DNA from: Rostratula benghalensis
Lineage: Eukaryota; Chordata; Aves; Charadriiformes; Rostratulidae
Direction of reading: 5' to 3'
Assembly: GCA_013399305.1 (NCBI GenBank)
Contig: VXAI01000020.1
Coordinates: 1,795,710 to 1,859,709 of the forward strand
DNA length: 64,000 nt
Shown piece after piece: positions 29,257 to 41,700 of the stretch (its first letter is position 1; the number at the start of each line of letters is the position of its first letter). The notes under the pieces were generated by a model that was given only the letters and a program-made list of their open reading frames with translations, was not told the origin of the DNA and searched no databases. Both the position numbers and the translations under genes were made by a program.

Positions 29257-32200
29257 AACACAGGATGTTTCACAAATGGAGACAAAACTCACTGGTTCAG
29301 CAGCTGGGTTGCAATACTGAATGGGAGAACTGGAAGGGCACCCTGTATTTTTAGCATTTGTTTCAAGCCAGTCAAATAAGCGATCCTGTTTACCGCTGGC
29401 AATGACGCTAGCAGCCACTCAGTCCCAGCTTGACATTTTCTCTATGGCTACACCTCTCTTGCTTCTGCAGGAGTTGGGTGGTTCTGAAGGACGCGACACT
29501 TTGTGCCCAGAGGTCCTTTTGACATTTTAGAACAATGCATTCATCAGGCTGCTGGTCTCCTGAGGTACACCCGGAGCAGGAGAAAAACTAAGGAACCACA
29601 GAGCCCAGCTCGCACACCCATTCTCCAAGAAATCTCTCTCCATGCCAGCTGACATGAGTGTTTCTGGGAAAACAGTTTCAAGCCAAGTAAAAGACTGCAT
29701 TGCCTTCAGGGAAGGTGAGTACAGATGCTAAATTGGGCCTGGCAGGGTTGCAAAAGTGGGGAGAAATAGAAACAAAGGGGTCAATTGTTTTCATGTCCCT
29801 AGTGTTGCCTACCAGGATAAATATAGCCTCTCCTATCTTGCCTCTTTCTGTACTCAGGGCTTTGTAAATGCCCTGGTATCTGCAGGATTGGGTCTCAAAT
29901 CCTGCTGCTTGCATACGCTTTGCCAAATCCTTAATGCCCAGTCACTTGAATCTTCTTTAAAATATATTTTCCTGGACCATCTGAAGATGTGGGCAGGTAA
30001 ATTGTTCTGTGGCCGTAACCTGTCCGAGTTCGAAAGGATGAGAAGAATAGCAGAATATACTGTCACCTGGCCTTGTTACCTGTTCCCTGCAGCTCACACT
30101 ATATTCCAGGCAGGTGAGCCTCCCTGTGTGAGGACAAGCAGCTAGAAAAGAATAGGACTGGGAATACTGAATAAGGAACATGCATTTGTGTTCTTTTTTC
30201 TGAAACAAATAGTCACTCCAGGCAAGCATGGCATAACTTAGATTTTGAAGAGAACACAAAGCTGGACAAGGTAGAGCTGTGCAGGGGTCCTGACAGCATT
30301 TCTTCAAAGCACAAGAGCCCTGTGACAAAAGATAAGGGGACATTGGCTGTGACTCCAGAAATAGGTGTTCAAAGCTGTGAGCACTTGAAGAGCACAGATG
30401 TAGGGACACAGGAATCTCAACAAGGGAGCGTAAGGTAGGGTTGGAGAGAAATCTTTGAAAATGATCACAAGATGCTTATACTTGATAAAGGGGTGAGAGT
30501 AACATAAGTAACTGTAAGTAAACCACATAAATCAGCATCCAAAATCAGCTTGGTGGCTACATTTGACTAGTCTCTGGAAAAGCAACAGGGTTGAAGTGAA
30601 ATATAATTTGGCTCCTAATAAGAGAACTGGCTGTAGATGTGGAAAGAAATGGAGAGATCTTTGAGATGATGAGAAGGAAAAAGCAGTGTGATTTGGAGAT
30701 GGGAATGGGTGGATTAACAGAGCAAAACAGAGCCAAAAATAACAGTGGAAGAATATTGAGAGAACATTACTGAGAGTTGTCTGCTAGTTATATATCTCTT
30801 CTAATGCCAGGGTTATATTAGACTGTATATAAACACAGATATAATTTCTGTCTTTGCAGCTCCTAGTCAAAAGAGAAGAAGAAATACTTTCTGCTCCTTT
30901 GTAGGACTTAACAAGCAAGGAATGAATGAACTGCACTGGAGAAGAAGAAAGTAGAAGAGTAGCAATACCAACACATGTAGGTTGCTAAAAGATACATGCA
31001 TGTGCATTTCAAATTGAATACAAAAATGATGCTTGAACTACTACTACTTAAGCAGGATTACTCCTTAATTTTGGATTACTCCTTAAACCATAGACAGAGT
31101 CACTAATATCACCCTGAATGAAGAGGAATAAACATTTTTCCCCCGATTCATGGGAGGAGATGCTTTTATGAGAATCTGGCAAATACCTTTTTTGAGACTG
31201 CAGTCAGTTTGATTCTTCTCTTTTACCAGCAAAATCACTGCAGCTGCAACCAGCTACAATTAGGTGTTTATTAATGTGTTAACAGGTAGCTATGCAAGAA
31301 AAAATGGAATCCAGTCAAGCCAAGCTGAACTTTGATCCTCAACCTACCTTTTACAAAGCAGCACCAGAGGACTATGTTTTTTCCTTAGCAGCTTTCACAC
31401 TGATACTATCACAACAATTAGTGCTTTTGAGATGCGCTGGTGGGATTGACAGCTGGCTGATGACACAGCACAGCTTGGAGACTTCCATTAGATCATCATC
31501 GTTGACAGGTTGTCCACTTGCTCCTCACTAGCAGAAAGTTATTCTATCTTTTGGCAATTGTAACTTATTCTTGAAATAGATGCCTCAAACCAGGCATCTT
31601 GCACAGTTTTCTATTAGTCACACATAAACTGGTAACACAAGTGTTCCCAAACTGTTTCATAGAGGGCAATGCTGATGCTTTAATACCATCACTACAGACA
31701 CCCTGTAAATGTCTTAAGGCAGATTTTCTCACAAACATATGGAAAAATTGCTGGACTAGGATTTTCATTAATACTTTTAACTGCTGTGTAAACTGTGGAA
31801 AATGAGTGTGTGCACACACATATATGTGTGTATTGGTTTCCATGTGAAATTTGGGAATCTAAGCAAAGGAGCAAAAATCAGATGGCTCTGCACAGTAAAG
31901 AAATTGTAATACAGTGAGAGCTTCCCAGCTGAGCAGAAGAGGAACACAAGTTAACCAAAGACTAAAAATAAGCAAACAATTCTACACAAAGCAGAAAGCA
32001 AGAAAGACTTGCTTTCTCCAGGTTTGTGTTTCCCAGCTGATTGACTCTGCGTCCAAGAATGCACATGTGGAAGGCCTCTCCCAGGTCCTATTTTTCTGGT
32101 TTCTACTATAGAATCCATAATGTTAAGAAAGGGCTGAATCTCAGTATACAGTTTTTCCTACTGGGAACACTATACAGATTACTACCCTGCACTCAGCTGC

Positions 32201-33340
32201 ACTCTCACAAAATGGCAAGAAGCACAGCTCTCTCTGAGCCCTCTCCCCTTCCAACAGACATGAACAAAATGGGGAGGACTGACACCTGGACAGATGTGTA
32301 CTTTGGCCATGTGACTGCTGCATAAGTGTGGTATCCTCAAAAAACAGGACTTCATACATACGCTGAGCTTTCTGGCTCATCAGCCACATATCTAACAGTG
32401 TTTTAAAGATCTATCACTTAGTTACTTGTCGCTTTTGGTGAGGTATGGGAAAGGGAAATTCTCTGCTCTCCCAAATGCCCCAGGACTGTCAGTACATTGC
32501 TACCTCCTACAAATCCCGTCCAGTGCAGGTCCGCCTGGCTGATCCCAGGTGACCCCAGAACTCGCCCTTATGCCTCACTTTGCAGTATGGGGAAGAAACC
32601 CCAACGCAACCAGAGCATACTCTTCATGGTCAACCTGGCTGACATCCTTTGAGCACACGTGCAGTATGGCTTGGGATGTGAAGTCACAGTTAGAAGGCCA
32701 GCCTGCAGTTATTTACCAAGTAAGAGAAATGTTACTTCCCTTGCAAGGTGAGAACTCAGAGCTCCTTTGCAAGCATTTGGGGCAGGGTCTGCTTTTTGCA
32801 CATTCTTTGTGTATCACTGCATGTTACTGTGGTGCTTGCTGGTACAAGACTCCATACAGAACTTCAGGGAATTCCCTGAATGCTGACTTATTTTTCCACA
32901 CCCATGAAATAAGGGAAGCCAAGCCAAAGGCTTCTTTCTGCGTTCTCCACAGGCCTCACGATCACACTGAATTCCCAAGGTGCTGGTGGGTATCCAGCAT
33001 CTCATATGTGGCTCTGAGACCCTACCAAATGAGGCCCTCAGAGCAGACTTCTGATTGGCACTCTCGCTTTCCAGGACTCCAGAACACAGCTACCTATGAT
33101 GGTAGAGCTTGGTATGTTCCACTGAAACACGGAAAAGACAAAAGCCTAAAGCAGCAAAATACTAAATCAAAAGAGGCAGTGGGCACTGGTCTCTCCTACC
33201 AGTTATGAATGTGAGGCACTGTTTCATGACAATGCCTTGATAGCCTTCTCCCTTCAGTAAAAGGAGACACTTCTTTCCTTGGGGAGTGGGCAGGGGGCTA
33301 GAAAAAGGCTAATCACTTTTGAATGTGTTAAATAAAAAAA

Positions 33341-33361
33341 TATATCTCTATCTATCTATCT
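33341..33361. repeat. (TATC)n short microsatellite
   Basis: The sequence reads TATATCTCTATCTATCTATCT, with three to four clean TATC units preceded by an A run. It is a minor simple repeat. Confidence 0.85.
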
Positions 33362-33789
33362 GGATAAAGAAAAGTTTAAGTCTTTCTAATCCTGAGAAAT
33401 CTTCTCATGGAACATACTAGACAGTTGCTAGGGGCCTCTGACTGAGGGCTCCTGGGTCTTCTCCATACCTTTGATCTGCATTATGAAATGTTAATGTCCA
33501 CCACATCAGGACTTGTTACATAAACATACCCTTTCTCTAACTGCTCAGTCCTGCCCATTGCAACTTCCATTCATATTATCCATTTATATTTAAATGCTGA
33601 CTTGGAGCTTATACCCAGATGCACTGACATTTTTAAACAGGAGTAGCTAAACTAGGGTAAACTGCTAAATATAATTTATTGATGATAAAGAGCTTGGTTC
33701 AGATTAAATTCCAGCAATTTAATAATGAACACATTCACATCCTGCATCCGGAATATGTATATGTATGTGTTTTCCCCTCCTCATTTACC

Positions 33790-34660
33790 TGGGAGAAGGG
33801 GGTCTCGGAATCTGTGATTTCCTGTTGATTAGATATGAAGCAACCGCAAGCACATATTTTTGATATCTCTATTAACAGACTGTTCATGTCTAACTGCAAA
33901 ACTTGGTTGCACTTCTCTCAACATCTTTGCCCAAGACAGACCAGTAAACACAATTCCTCTCTCTATAATTAGCCTTTTCTCTAAGGGCCCTGAAGTAAGT
34001 CTGCATGCCGTAGATTTAATATCCAGTGCTATATCCATATGTGCTGCCCTTGCCGGGTCCCAGAGCATATAAACTCCCCTATTAGCAGCCTTGACTGCTT
34101 AATTATGCAGATTTTTTTTGTACCCGCCTGCCTGTAAAATTACTGTGTCTAACCTTTTTTTTCTCCCTCCTCTTTGCACCATGCTGGCCATTCTAATGAA
34201 ATCGGCATAGGGGAAAGGGCCTGATTTGCAGTTATGGAGGCTGGATCGCGCTGGCAATCTGTCCTTAGTGGGAGTTACAAAAGAAGTCAAATGCCTTCAT
34301 CTGGTTCTCCCCTCTCATCCCCAAGGTGATTGAGTTCACTTCCTGATGCTTCCCAAGTTTTCCTCGGGCTGTCCAATCAGCGCATCCACCAGGGAGCCCA
34401 GCCTTAGCTTGCAACAGTCTCCGTATCTAGTTACAGCCCCACCAGGGACAGTCAACTATCCACCCCCAAGCCTTCAGATGAAAACCTTTTCTAACAAGGC
34501 CGCCCAGCGCCAATGAAATAACACACATCTGCATATCCACTGGGTCCCATGTTTCTTGTGCTCATGGATTATGTATCTTGCAGCCTCTAATAAAGAAATG
34601 CAGTTCTTTGTTTAATGTTTATCTTGTGCTTGTTAAGCAAATGCTAATGTTGTATCAGAA
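33790..34660. promoter_or_regulatory. Repeat-free, ORF-poor stretch; candidate conserved noncoding element(s)
   Basis: No recognisable transposon, microsatellite or coding signal is seen here. The sequence is complex and balanced in composition, with developmental-factor-like sites such as TAATTA-type cores (around 33967 and 34099), TTGCAGTTATGGAGG (34228) and a POU-like ATGCTAAT (34641). Introns of ZNF521/ZNF423 orthologues are known to be rich in conserved noncoding elements. Conservation itself cannot be judged from one sequence, so this is only a pointer. Confidence 0.2.
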
Positions 34661-34724
34661 TGCTTTAGTGCTATTTGGGTTTTTGGTGATTTACTACAAG
34701 ACAATCTGCTGTGAAGTAAATTTA

Positions 34725-34852
34725 GAGGGGAGGGGGAAGGAAGAAAAAATCATTCCGGTTGAAAGAGAGAGAGAGAGAAAATGGTTTGACAGAGAAGGAG
34801 CAAGAGGCAGAGGGGAAGACGGAGGGAGTGAGACGGGAGAGCGAGCGCAACA
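34725..34852. repeat. Polypurine tract with (GA)n core
   Basis: About 125 bases are nearly all A/G on the plus strand, with a (GA)n core at 34762-34778 and then mixed GAGG/GGGA units up to GCGAGCGC. Such tracts can form H-DNA. They also give long stop-free frames on the complementary pyrimidine strand, so ORFs here are not meaningful. Confidence 0.7.
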
Positions 34853-36432
34853 GCTCCCGGTATGACTTCCCTAACCCCCGGCTGACATGCCCACTCCATC
34901 ACTAGCCAGTCCGATACCTGGAGGTACAGAATCAACCCAGTATGATTTCCAAAAGGGGTGAGATGATAACTTCCCCTTCAGTGATAAGGTAAACAGTGTC
35001 CTGAAGGGTAAACAAAAAATAAAAAAGTCCCTTTTGTTGTCTGCCTTTGTGCCCTGATGGTTAGCACTGTGCTGTGTTATTCACAGACCACAGGGAAGCC
35101 CTGGATTTAATTGTTCATGCCTGGCTCTGCTAGAAATGGGCAGAAAGAGAGTATGAAGTATTCAGAATCCCCTTCTCCAAATAATTTTTTTTTCCCTCCC
35201 CGCTTTGGGAGGGGGGGAGAGGAGATTTGGAAGCTGATGAACAAACGAATGTCCTCTATTTACCCTTTGGCAAGACAGAATATAGATATCCACAGCACTA
35301 AGTGCTCCTGTCAGTCTCCATTCAATTCCTTCAACCCTGTTTTGAAATAAGATGTAAGTTCTGGACTTCTGTTTATTTTCCTTCTACAAATGAATCAGGG
35401 TCAATAAAACACAGACCTCCAAAAGGAAGAGACATGAGCACTAACTAGAAATGCAGCTGCCCACACAACCCCCTTTCATGCTACAACATCCTTTTTAGCA
35501 ACTACCCTTTGTCACAAAGATCAGTTGAAGAACTGCATGAAATAAGGTTGCACAGGGTGCCCAGAGTCAAACCAGAATTCCAGCTTAAAAGAACTTTGTG
35601 GACAAACAATTCTACGCCTTCAACATGGCAGAAGTCCAAAAGATACAGATTTCAGTATGGAGGTATCTTCTGGAACCACAAAGCTCTCGTGCAGCAGGGC
35701 AGAACACTCACATTCATTCCCTTTGCACACACATGCACTCTGAGCACGTGAACATCCCACTCTCTGCTGGGCTCCCGATCTCTTACCGTACCTTTAACCC
35801 CACTGCCCAAGAGCAGAGTGTGTTCATACAAGAATGCATCCCGCTGCTGCTCCTATAGATGCAGACATTCGCTAACTGCAAACACTCAACATTTTTAAAT
35901 CTTGCTTTGTTTATTCTGAAAGAATAGGTTGTCACTAGTGAAGATTTCTGGACTGAGAATGATGAACACTGGAAGTCCTTGACAGAAAAGATGGAAAGTA
36001 TGAGAAGTGGTTAAGTGAGGCTTTCTACCTTGTCCCCTTTTAAATGTGCCTTTATTTTCAAAAGATCGTTTCAGCTGGTAACAGGGACTCTATTTTTTGA
36101 ACCTGGTTAGTCTCTAGTTTATCTGCTGAAACTGCTGATAAAACATGCCCCTCTGTAAATACCAGAAGAACGTTTCTGTGCTATTTATTTAAAAAGAGTT
36201 GAGTTCTCATTTTGAACATAAAATCTACTACCAACAAGTAGATTTGTATAAGACTGTATTTGCTCAATTAATTTAAAGGGGAGGACTCAGTCTCCTGTTA
36301 GCTAGCTCAACCCAATAAGTGGCTAAAGAAAATAAACTTCCTGTGTTTTTCTTTCACTGCCTTCTCCCTGCCCTGCTTTCCCTCAACCAAACTGAGCAAA
36401 TTTTCATCTAAGTGGTATATTTCTTTTTTTTT

Positions 36433-36451
36433 TGTGTGTGTGTGTGTGTGT
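36433..36451. repeat. (TG)n dinucleotide microsatellite
   Basis: Nine and a half TG units follow a T run (36424-36433). It is likely length-polymorphic. Confidence 0.92.
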
Positions 36452-36526
36452 ATTTGGGGTTTTACTATACAAAGCCGTTGTGAGCTCCACACACTCTGCT
36501 AATGCCCCATTTATTACTAGATACAA

Positions 36527-36700
36527 TTCAAGGTCCTGACTGTAATCTTTTAAAGCCCCTAATGACCTAGGGTTGGGCTACATTTGAGACTTTCTCTTCA
36601 CTTACAGTCCGCCAAGAAAATTGAGCTCAACAGGAACACTAAACCTGACAGTGTTCCCATTTAAATCCTCTAGAGCAAGGGAGTTTCTCCATAAGCCGCC
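36527..36700 (+). mobile_element. L2-like LINE reverse-transcriptase C-terminal relic, forward orientation
   Basis: With one frameshift near 36550, the plus strand reads FKVLTVIF followed by KAPNDLGLGYI, a stop, DFLFTYSPPRKLSSTGT. This parallels the L2-like LINE signature 'FKvL..tyKALn.LgP.YL.dLL..y.P.R.LRSs'. A weaker ARE-FLHKPPVEVR match follows near 36680. Stops and the frameshift show a long-dead copy. It overlaps the same protein region as the relic at 38626, so the two are separate insertions. Confidence 0.55.
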
Positions 36701-37410
36701 TGTAGAAGTCCGTATCTGACCTGCTGACTTCAGCTGACTCTACACAACAGCATCACCATGAACTGGCTGCACGGGAACCCTGTCAGAGACTTCATTTCCC
36801 TCCTGCAGTCTCCATCAAAGCTACCTTTGGTAATCACTACAGCTGAGAACACTGCTCAGCATAAATTAAGAAAGAGGCTCAAGGACACAATGAGTCCGTG
36901 ATGTGTACACTTGGCCTTAAATATAGGAAATCATCAACCTCCAGCCTGTGTTTGATAAAGAATGTCCAGTATAAATATGAGGCTTGACCTAGTGACTAGC
37001 ATTTGTGTACAGGTCACCTTACTGCAATGTTAAAGTCATCTTCACTAACCAGTCTGTGTTATTCCAGTTTCCACACCAATGGATTCTTATTAGATATCAC
37101 TAAAGCACATGTCCCCGATAGCCTGTGGTTCAACTTGTATAGCTAGCCATGCCTTTAATCTTTGCAGCATGGTAGCAGCAAACATAAAGCAGGAAATGTG
37201 CCTTTGTTACATGCCAACAATCCCTGTCCTTTATTTTTTTAAAAGGTTTGAGGGTTGGGAATAGACATTTTCTATCAGCATTATAAAGCACCTCCTAAAA
37301 GTAAAAATTGACTGCTATGGATCTAAGCAGGAAAACTGCAAGCCATATTAGTGATGACGGTATATCCTAGATACCCCTAAGTACCTGCTCATTTATTTTG
37401 TCTTGACAGA

Positions 37411-37517
37411 TCATATGATAGGATCATCGAAAATGGAGTTGGAAGAGACCTTAAAAGGTCACCTAGAGCATCCCCCTGCCTTAAGGCAGGATCAGCTATG
37501 CTGTACAATTTAGATGA
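37411..37517 (-). mobile_element. CR1 LINE 3' end, reverse orientation, diverged
   Basis: The plus strand reads ATGATAGGATCATCGAAAATGG, then AGTTGGAAGAGACCTTAAAAGGTC, ACCTAGAGCATCCCCCTGCC and AAGGCAGGATCAGC. This is the reverse complement of a CR1 3' tail (terminal ATTCTATGATTC repeats, then GGTCCCTTCCAAC, then a GGCAGGGGG block). It is more diverged than the copy at 28333, so it is an older subfamily. Confidence 0.85.
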
Positions 37518-38625
37518 CCTGAAACTAACGAAGCAGAAAGGATGATGGCTACAATGCCAGTGGATTAAGCCCAGTTCTGAATGTATTGATTACAAGGAAA
37601 AGAGCATTTGAAAACTGCTGTAACTGTGCAAGAGTCAAAGAAAACAGGTGGTTAACAAGCTGGTTAATCCAGGTTGTTTGCTTCAGGTGATGGAGTCAAG
37701 TGTTTCTGACTGTGAGGAATTATTTTCAGGATCTAGTCAGATCCAGACAGATTTCTTGTGGCTGTGGAAGCTGTAATGGAGATATAGGGGCGTTTGATAG
37801 TTACTTGTCAGAGTCAATTTGCAAGAGTCATGGTGAAGTTTTGAGTAACAGTCTTTAAGATTAATGAGTCTTTTCTGCTTGAATTTCAGTCTGTGATGTT
37901 TCCTGAATTTCTGGAAGTGACAGGACACACAACAAAATCTCAGAGTCAAATCCAAGTCTTGGACATAGATCACAATTGCTCTGTCAATATATGATACCAA
38001 TGACCTAAAAATGTCTGAGGAGAGGGAGTTTTGCTCCAGAAGTTGTCATCTATGCCATCCAGTTCTGGATATTAATGAGAAAGGATTCATGCGGTCATTT
38101 CCCATGCCCAAAGGGTCACAAGGATCTTCAGTGTGAGGTTCTGTTTTGTCATCAGTGTTGTAAACGAGTAAAGTGAGAACCACGAAACACTTAAGAAAAG
38201 CAACACAATTTGCAGCATGTTCAGCTACCAGTGTAGACACACCTCTAAACCTCCATCCCTTCTGATTTGGACTGGGAAAGTAAAGTATCCTACCTAAGCA
38301 TCTCACAGGTACTGATGAACAGGGCAGAGACACCCTCTTAAAGCTCCACCCAAATACACCATGATAATTCTGCTCTCTTAAGTAACCTGGCAAAATATGT
38401 GGAAGTACATTGGCCAAAGGATTGTTAAGGTTTATCTTCTGAGCCTGTTTATTTGGAGAATAACTGTCAGTATTAGCTATTCAGGTAACGGTGACTACTA
38501 AGAGCCCTTCTCACCACTTTTGCTTAGCAGGAAGACTTACATTTTCACAAGCTTGTGAGCTGGTGCTATTTGCCTTTGCCTTTGGAGGTAAGATATTTGC
38601 ACTTCTGGGGTTTCACTGCAGGACC

Positions 38626-38725
38626 ATAATCCTTGAAAAACTCCAGTGGCTGTCTACTGACTTCCAGGTAAAATTCAGCTTGATGGCTTTAAGCTATAAA
38701 GCCCTAGCTGGTTTGAGCGGAGAGA
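38626..38725 (+). mobile_element. L2-like LINE reverse-transcriptase relic, forward orientation
   Basis: Within a 142-codon open frame (38491-38919), the residues LEKLQWLSTDFQVKF and SLMALSYKALAGLSG match the L2/CR1-clade block 'L..LHWLPVdfRVkFK.L.LtYKAL.GL'. The flanking parts of the frame do not match obviously. This frame has no stop codon across the matching block, but the length is within chance. I read it as a fossil LINE fragment and not as a host exon. Confidence 0.6.
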
Positions 38726-41700
38726 CAGCATTTTTCTTCATACAAAAAGTGACAACTGTGGTCAGAAATGCTCAACTGACCAGCTCTACTCTGGCACAAC
38801 TAGAAGAATATTTAGCAAACTCTATTCTACTTCTGTGTCGTGAAGCATGGTGGCAGCACAAAATTAGTAAGTTAAATAAGCTTAGTGATGTTAAACTTCT
38901 GAATGGCAGATCAGCCTAGCAGGAAAGAATCCTCCCATATCCAGCTCACTCATATTTACAGCATTGAGGAACCAGAAGATTGCAAGACAGGACTCTCTTT
39001 GTTAGTTTCTGAAGTGGAAGAGACAGTGTGTGGAGTAGACTAAAGTGAATTGGGCAATACCACAATGTAAAGGAAAAAACACAATTACTGACTGATCATC
39101 TCAAACCCTCAAGCATGTGTTATCAGAAATTAACAGTGCAGCATAAAAGCCAGTTAATGACAGTGTTGGAACCCCATTCGTCAGGCTGATGGCTTCAGAA
39201 ATGATGAGACAATCTGTACAAGCAAAGTTTGTATGAGTATCAATGTCTATGTGTATATATCTATGAACGTATCCTCCTCCATTGATCCCAGTTGGTAGAT
39301 TCTCCTAGACAGCACTTAGGTGTGCGTGAATTTGTGAAGTGTGGTATTGTGTGGTAGGAGTGACAATATTGTCAGGAAGTGACATTGGGTGGCCACTACT
39401 GATTTTCCATAGGGAGAAACGAGAACAGCTGCAAACCCTACGCCACAATGTTGGAAGCAGAATTTTCTGACGGTACACTATAGCGGATACAACCACTTTC
39501 AGCTGTGTAAGAAGTGTCAGAAGATGACTATCAACATTGTGACAGTTCTTTTGTTTTTAGCTGAATATTAAAAAAAACCCCAAAACCTAAAAGCTGACTG
39601 TGTTATTTGAACTCCATTCAGTCTTCAACTACATGCTTTCCCCTGCATTTCTCTTCTGGTCTCTCATGGGTCAGACCTGGGGATTTTTTAAATTTAAAAG
39701 CCCAATCAAATAAGCTTTTTTTTTTGCCTTCTTTCAAAAGCTAATATTGGGGTTGAGGGCCAAACAATATAATGATGCAGTACTACTTGCATTATTCCTG
39801 AAGCTATTTGATTTTGACAAGCCCACATTTGGTAATTAACATGAGAATGCCCCCTTGGGCCATTCTCCTGTTAGCTAAAATATCTTATAAATTACTGTAA
39901 TAAAAGGAAAAAGTGAACACACTGCCTGTCAATGTTTCAACTTATCCAGCAAGAAGAGGAGACAATGCCATGATCTGGAAGCACGCACACGCCAAATGGA
40001 TGCATACATTATACCATCTATGCCCATCTGAACTTGTCACCTGTCTGTCAGTGAAAAATAGACACATAATAGTGTGTAGTAGATGAAAAGCTCATTACTG
40101 TTTGTGTGGTATTTCTGTGGATTTGAAACAGAGGCCGTTGGGGTCCACAGAGGAACTTCTATCACCTACTCCAGCCCATTACCAAACAGAACAAAACGGT
40201 CATTTTTGGGGGGTAAAAATGATTACCAATGTAGAGCGTGTCAAATGCCGGGATTCCCCTCTTGACCTGTTCTGTTAGAGGTCACGTTCATGAGGGCTGC
40301 CTATACTTAGTGCCACTGGAAATGGTGTTCCACATAGACCCTTTACTGAACGTCCTGTACCTTATCATCAGTTTTCCAAATACATGGCTCTGTGCTTTGA
40401 ACTTGGAGAACAGCAGCCCAGCAGCTAGACTTACAAGGCAATTCTGCTGTCCTGTCATCTGTGGTATAATATCATCCTGCAGCAAACAAAAATCCACCGC
40501 TAACATCAAATGTATTCAAATCCAGGCACAAATATAAACCATGCAAACACACCCTGCATATTCCAATGCAGCCGTCTGAATGCCCTTACACAACCTGTTC
40601 AAAATAATGGAAGTTGACATGAAAGAAAGTGCCTTTTATAATACTTCCTGGCAGGTACAATATTTTCCTTTATTTATGAATGCAGGTGCTGGCTAAAAAA
40701 GAGAAAGGAGTGAAGGGTTTTTTCTTAGAAATTAATATCTAAAAATGTATTTTATGTTTTTTCTTCACTGATTCCAAAACTCTTAATTCAGAAGAGCAGG
40801 GTAACTGGAGGGAGAAAAAAACCTATAATTTATACAGTGCTACTTCACTTTGTGCTTATGGTTGTGAGACTGGATGTAGGGAGGATGAACAGAACAGACA
40901 AACTGACAAGGAACTTAGATGACTACTTAAAGGGTTTACTTCTTTGCAAAAGAAAACATTAATTAAAAGCACCAAACATCCCAAAATAATCTCTGTGACA
41001 ACTTATTGTCTAGGCTGTTTTGATCAAAGATTTGCCACCTTCACTAATATAAAGCACCAGATTTCTGCAAGAGCAATAGTTTTCGAGTTCGATCCTTGAG
41101 GGCCCTTTTTATTCTCCTGTTAAAAGTCTTGCAAAAATCAATGCCTATAAATCGCAGACTTATTGATAAAAATTCTAGGGCATGCAATTGAATGTAGATC
41201 AAAAAATGCTTGTGTTTAATCCATAGCAGACATAATTTGCTACTATTGCTGAATTTTAAAAGGATCTGATCCAAAGCAGTGTCATGTTCCCAGCTCTGTG
41301 CCACAGCCTAGTGACATTTAATCATGAATATTACTGCATCCTCCCCGTGACAGCTGAGACGCAAGGCAAGCCAGCTGACGCAATTCCTCTCCTAATGCCA
41401 CCAGCCTGTAAAGAGCAGGACAATGCAGGAAACTCACTTGTCACGAGTCCATTGCTTGTCCATCTGCTTCCACGCATCAGGCTGCAAACTTATCACATGC
41501 AGCCCACTAAAACTTTCAAATGATCATTTCACCTTTGCTTTTTCTACAGCAGACAAAAACTTAAGGTACAATTCTCTTCTGGATGAGTTTTCCAATGACT
41601 TGATGCAGCAGTCACCAGGTCAGAGGTAATGAGGGCTGCACAGCTTACAGTGCCATAGCTCCAGCTTGGTTAGATCAATGGCCTATAATTACCTACAAAC

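Noticed and set aside
32549..33208. 219-codon plus-strand frame as a real gene
   Set aside because: Length is compatible with chance, and no domain, promoter or splice evidence is visible. It is mentioned as a low-interest finding only.
38046..38417. 123-codon minus-strand frame
   Set aside because: No motif, no splice sites and no composition bias. Chance frame in intronic DNA.
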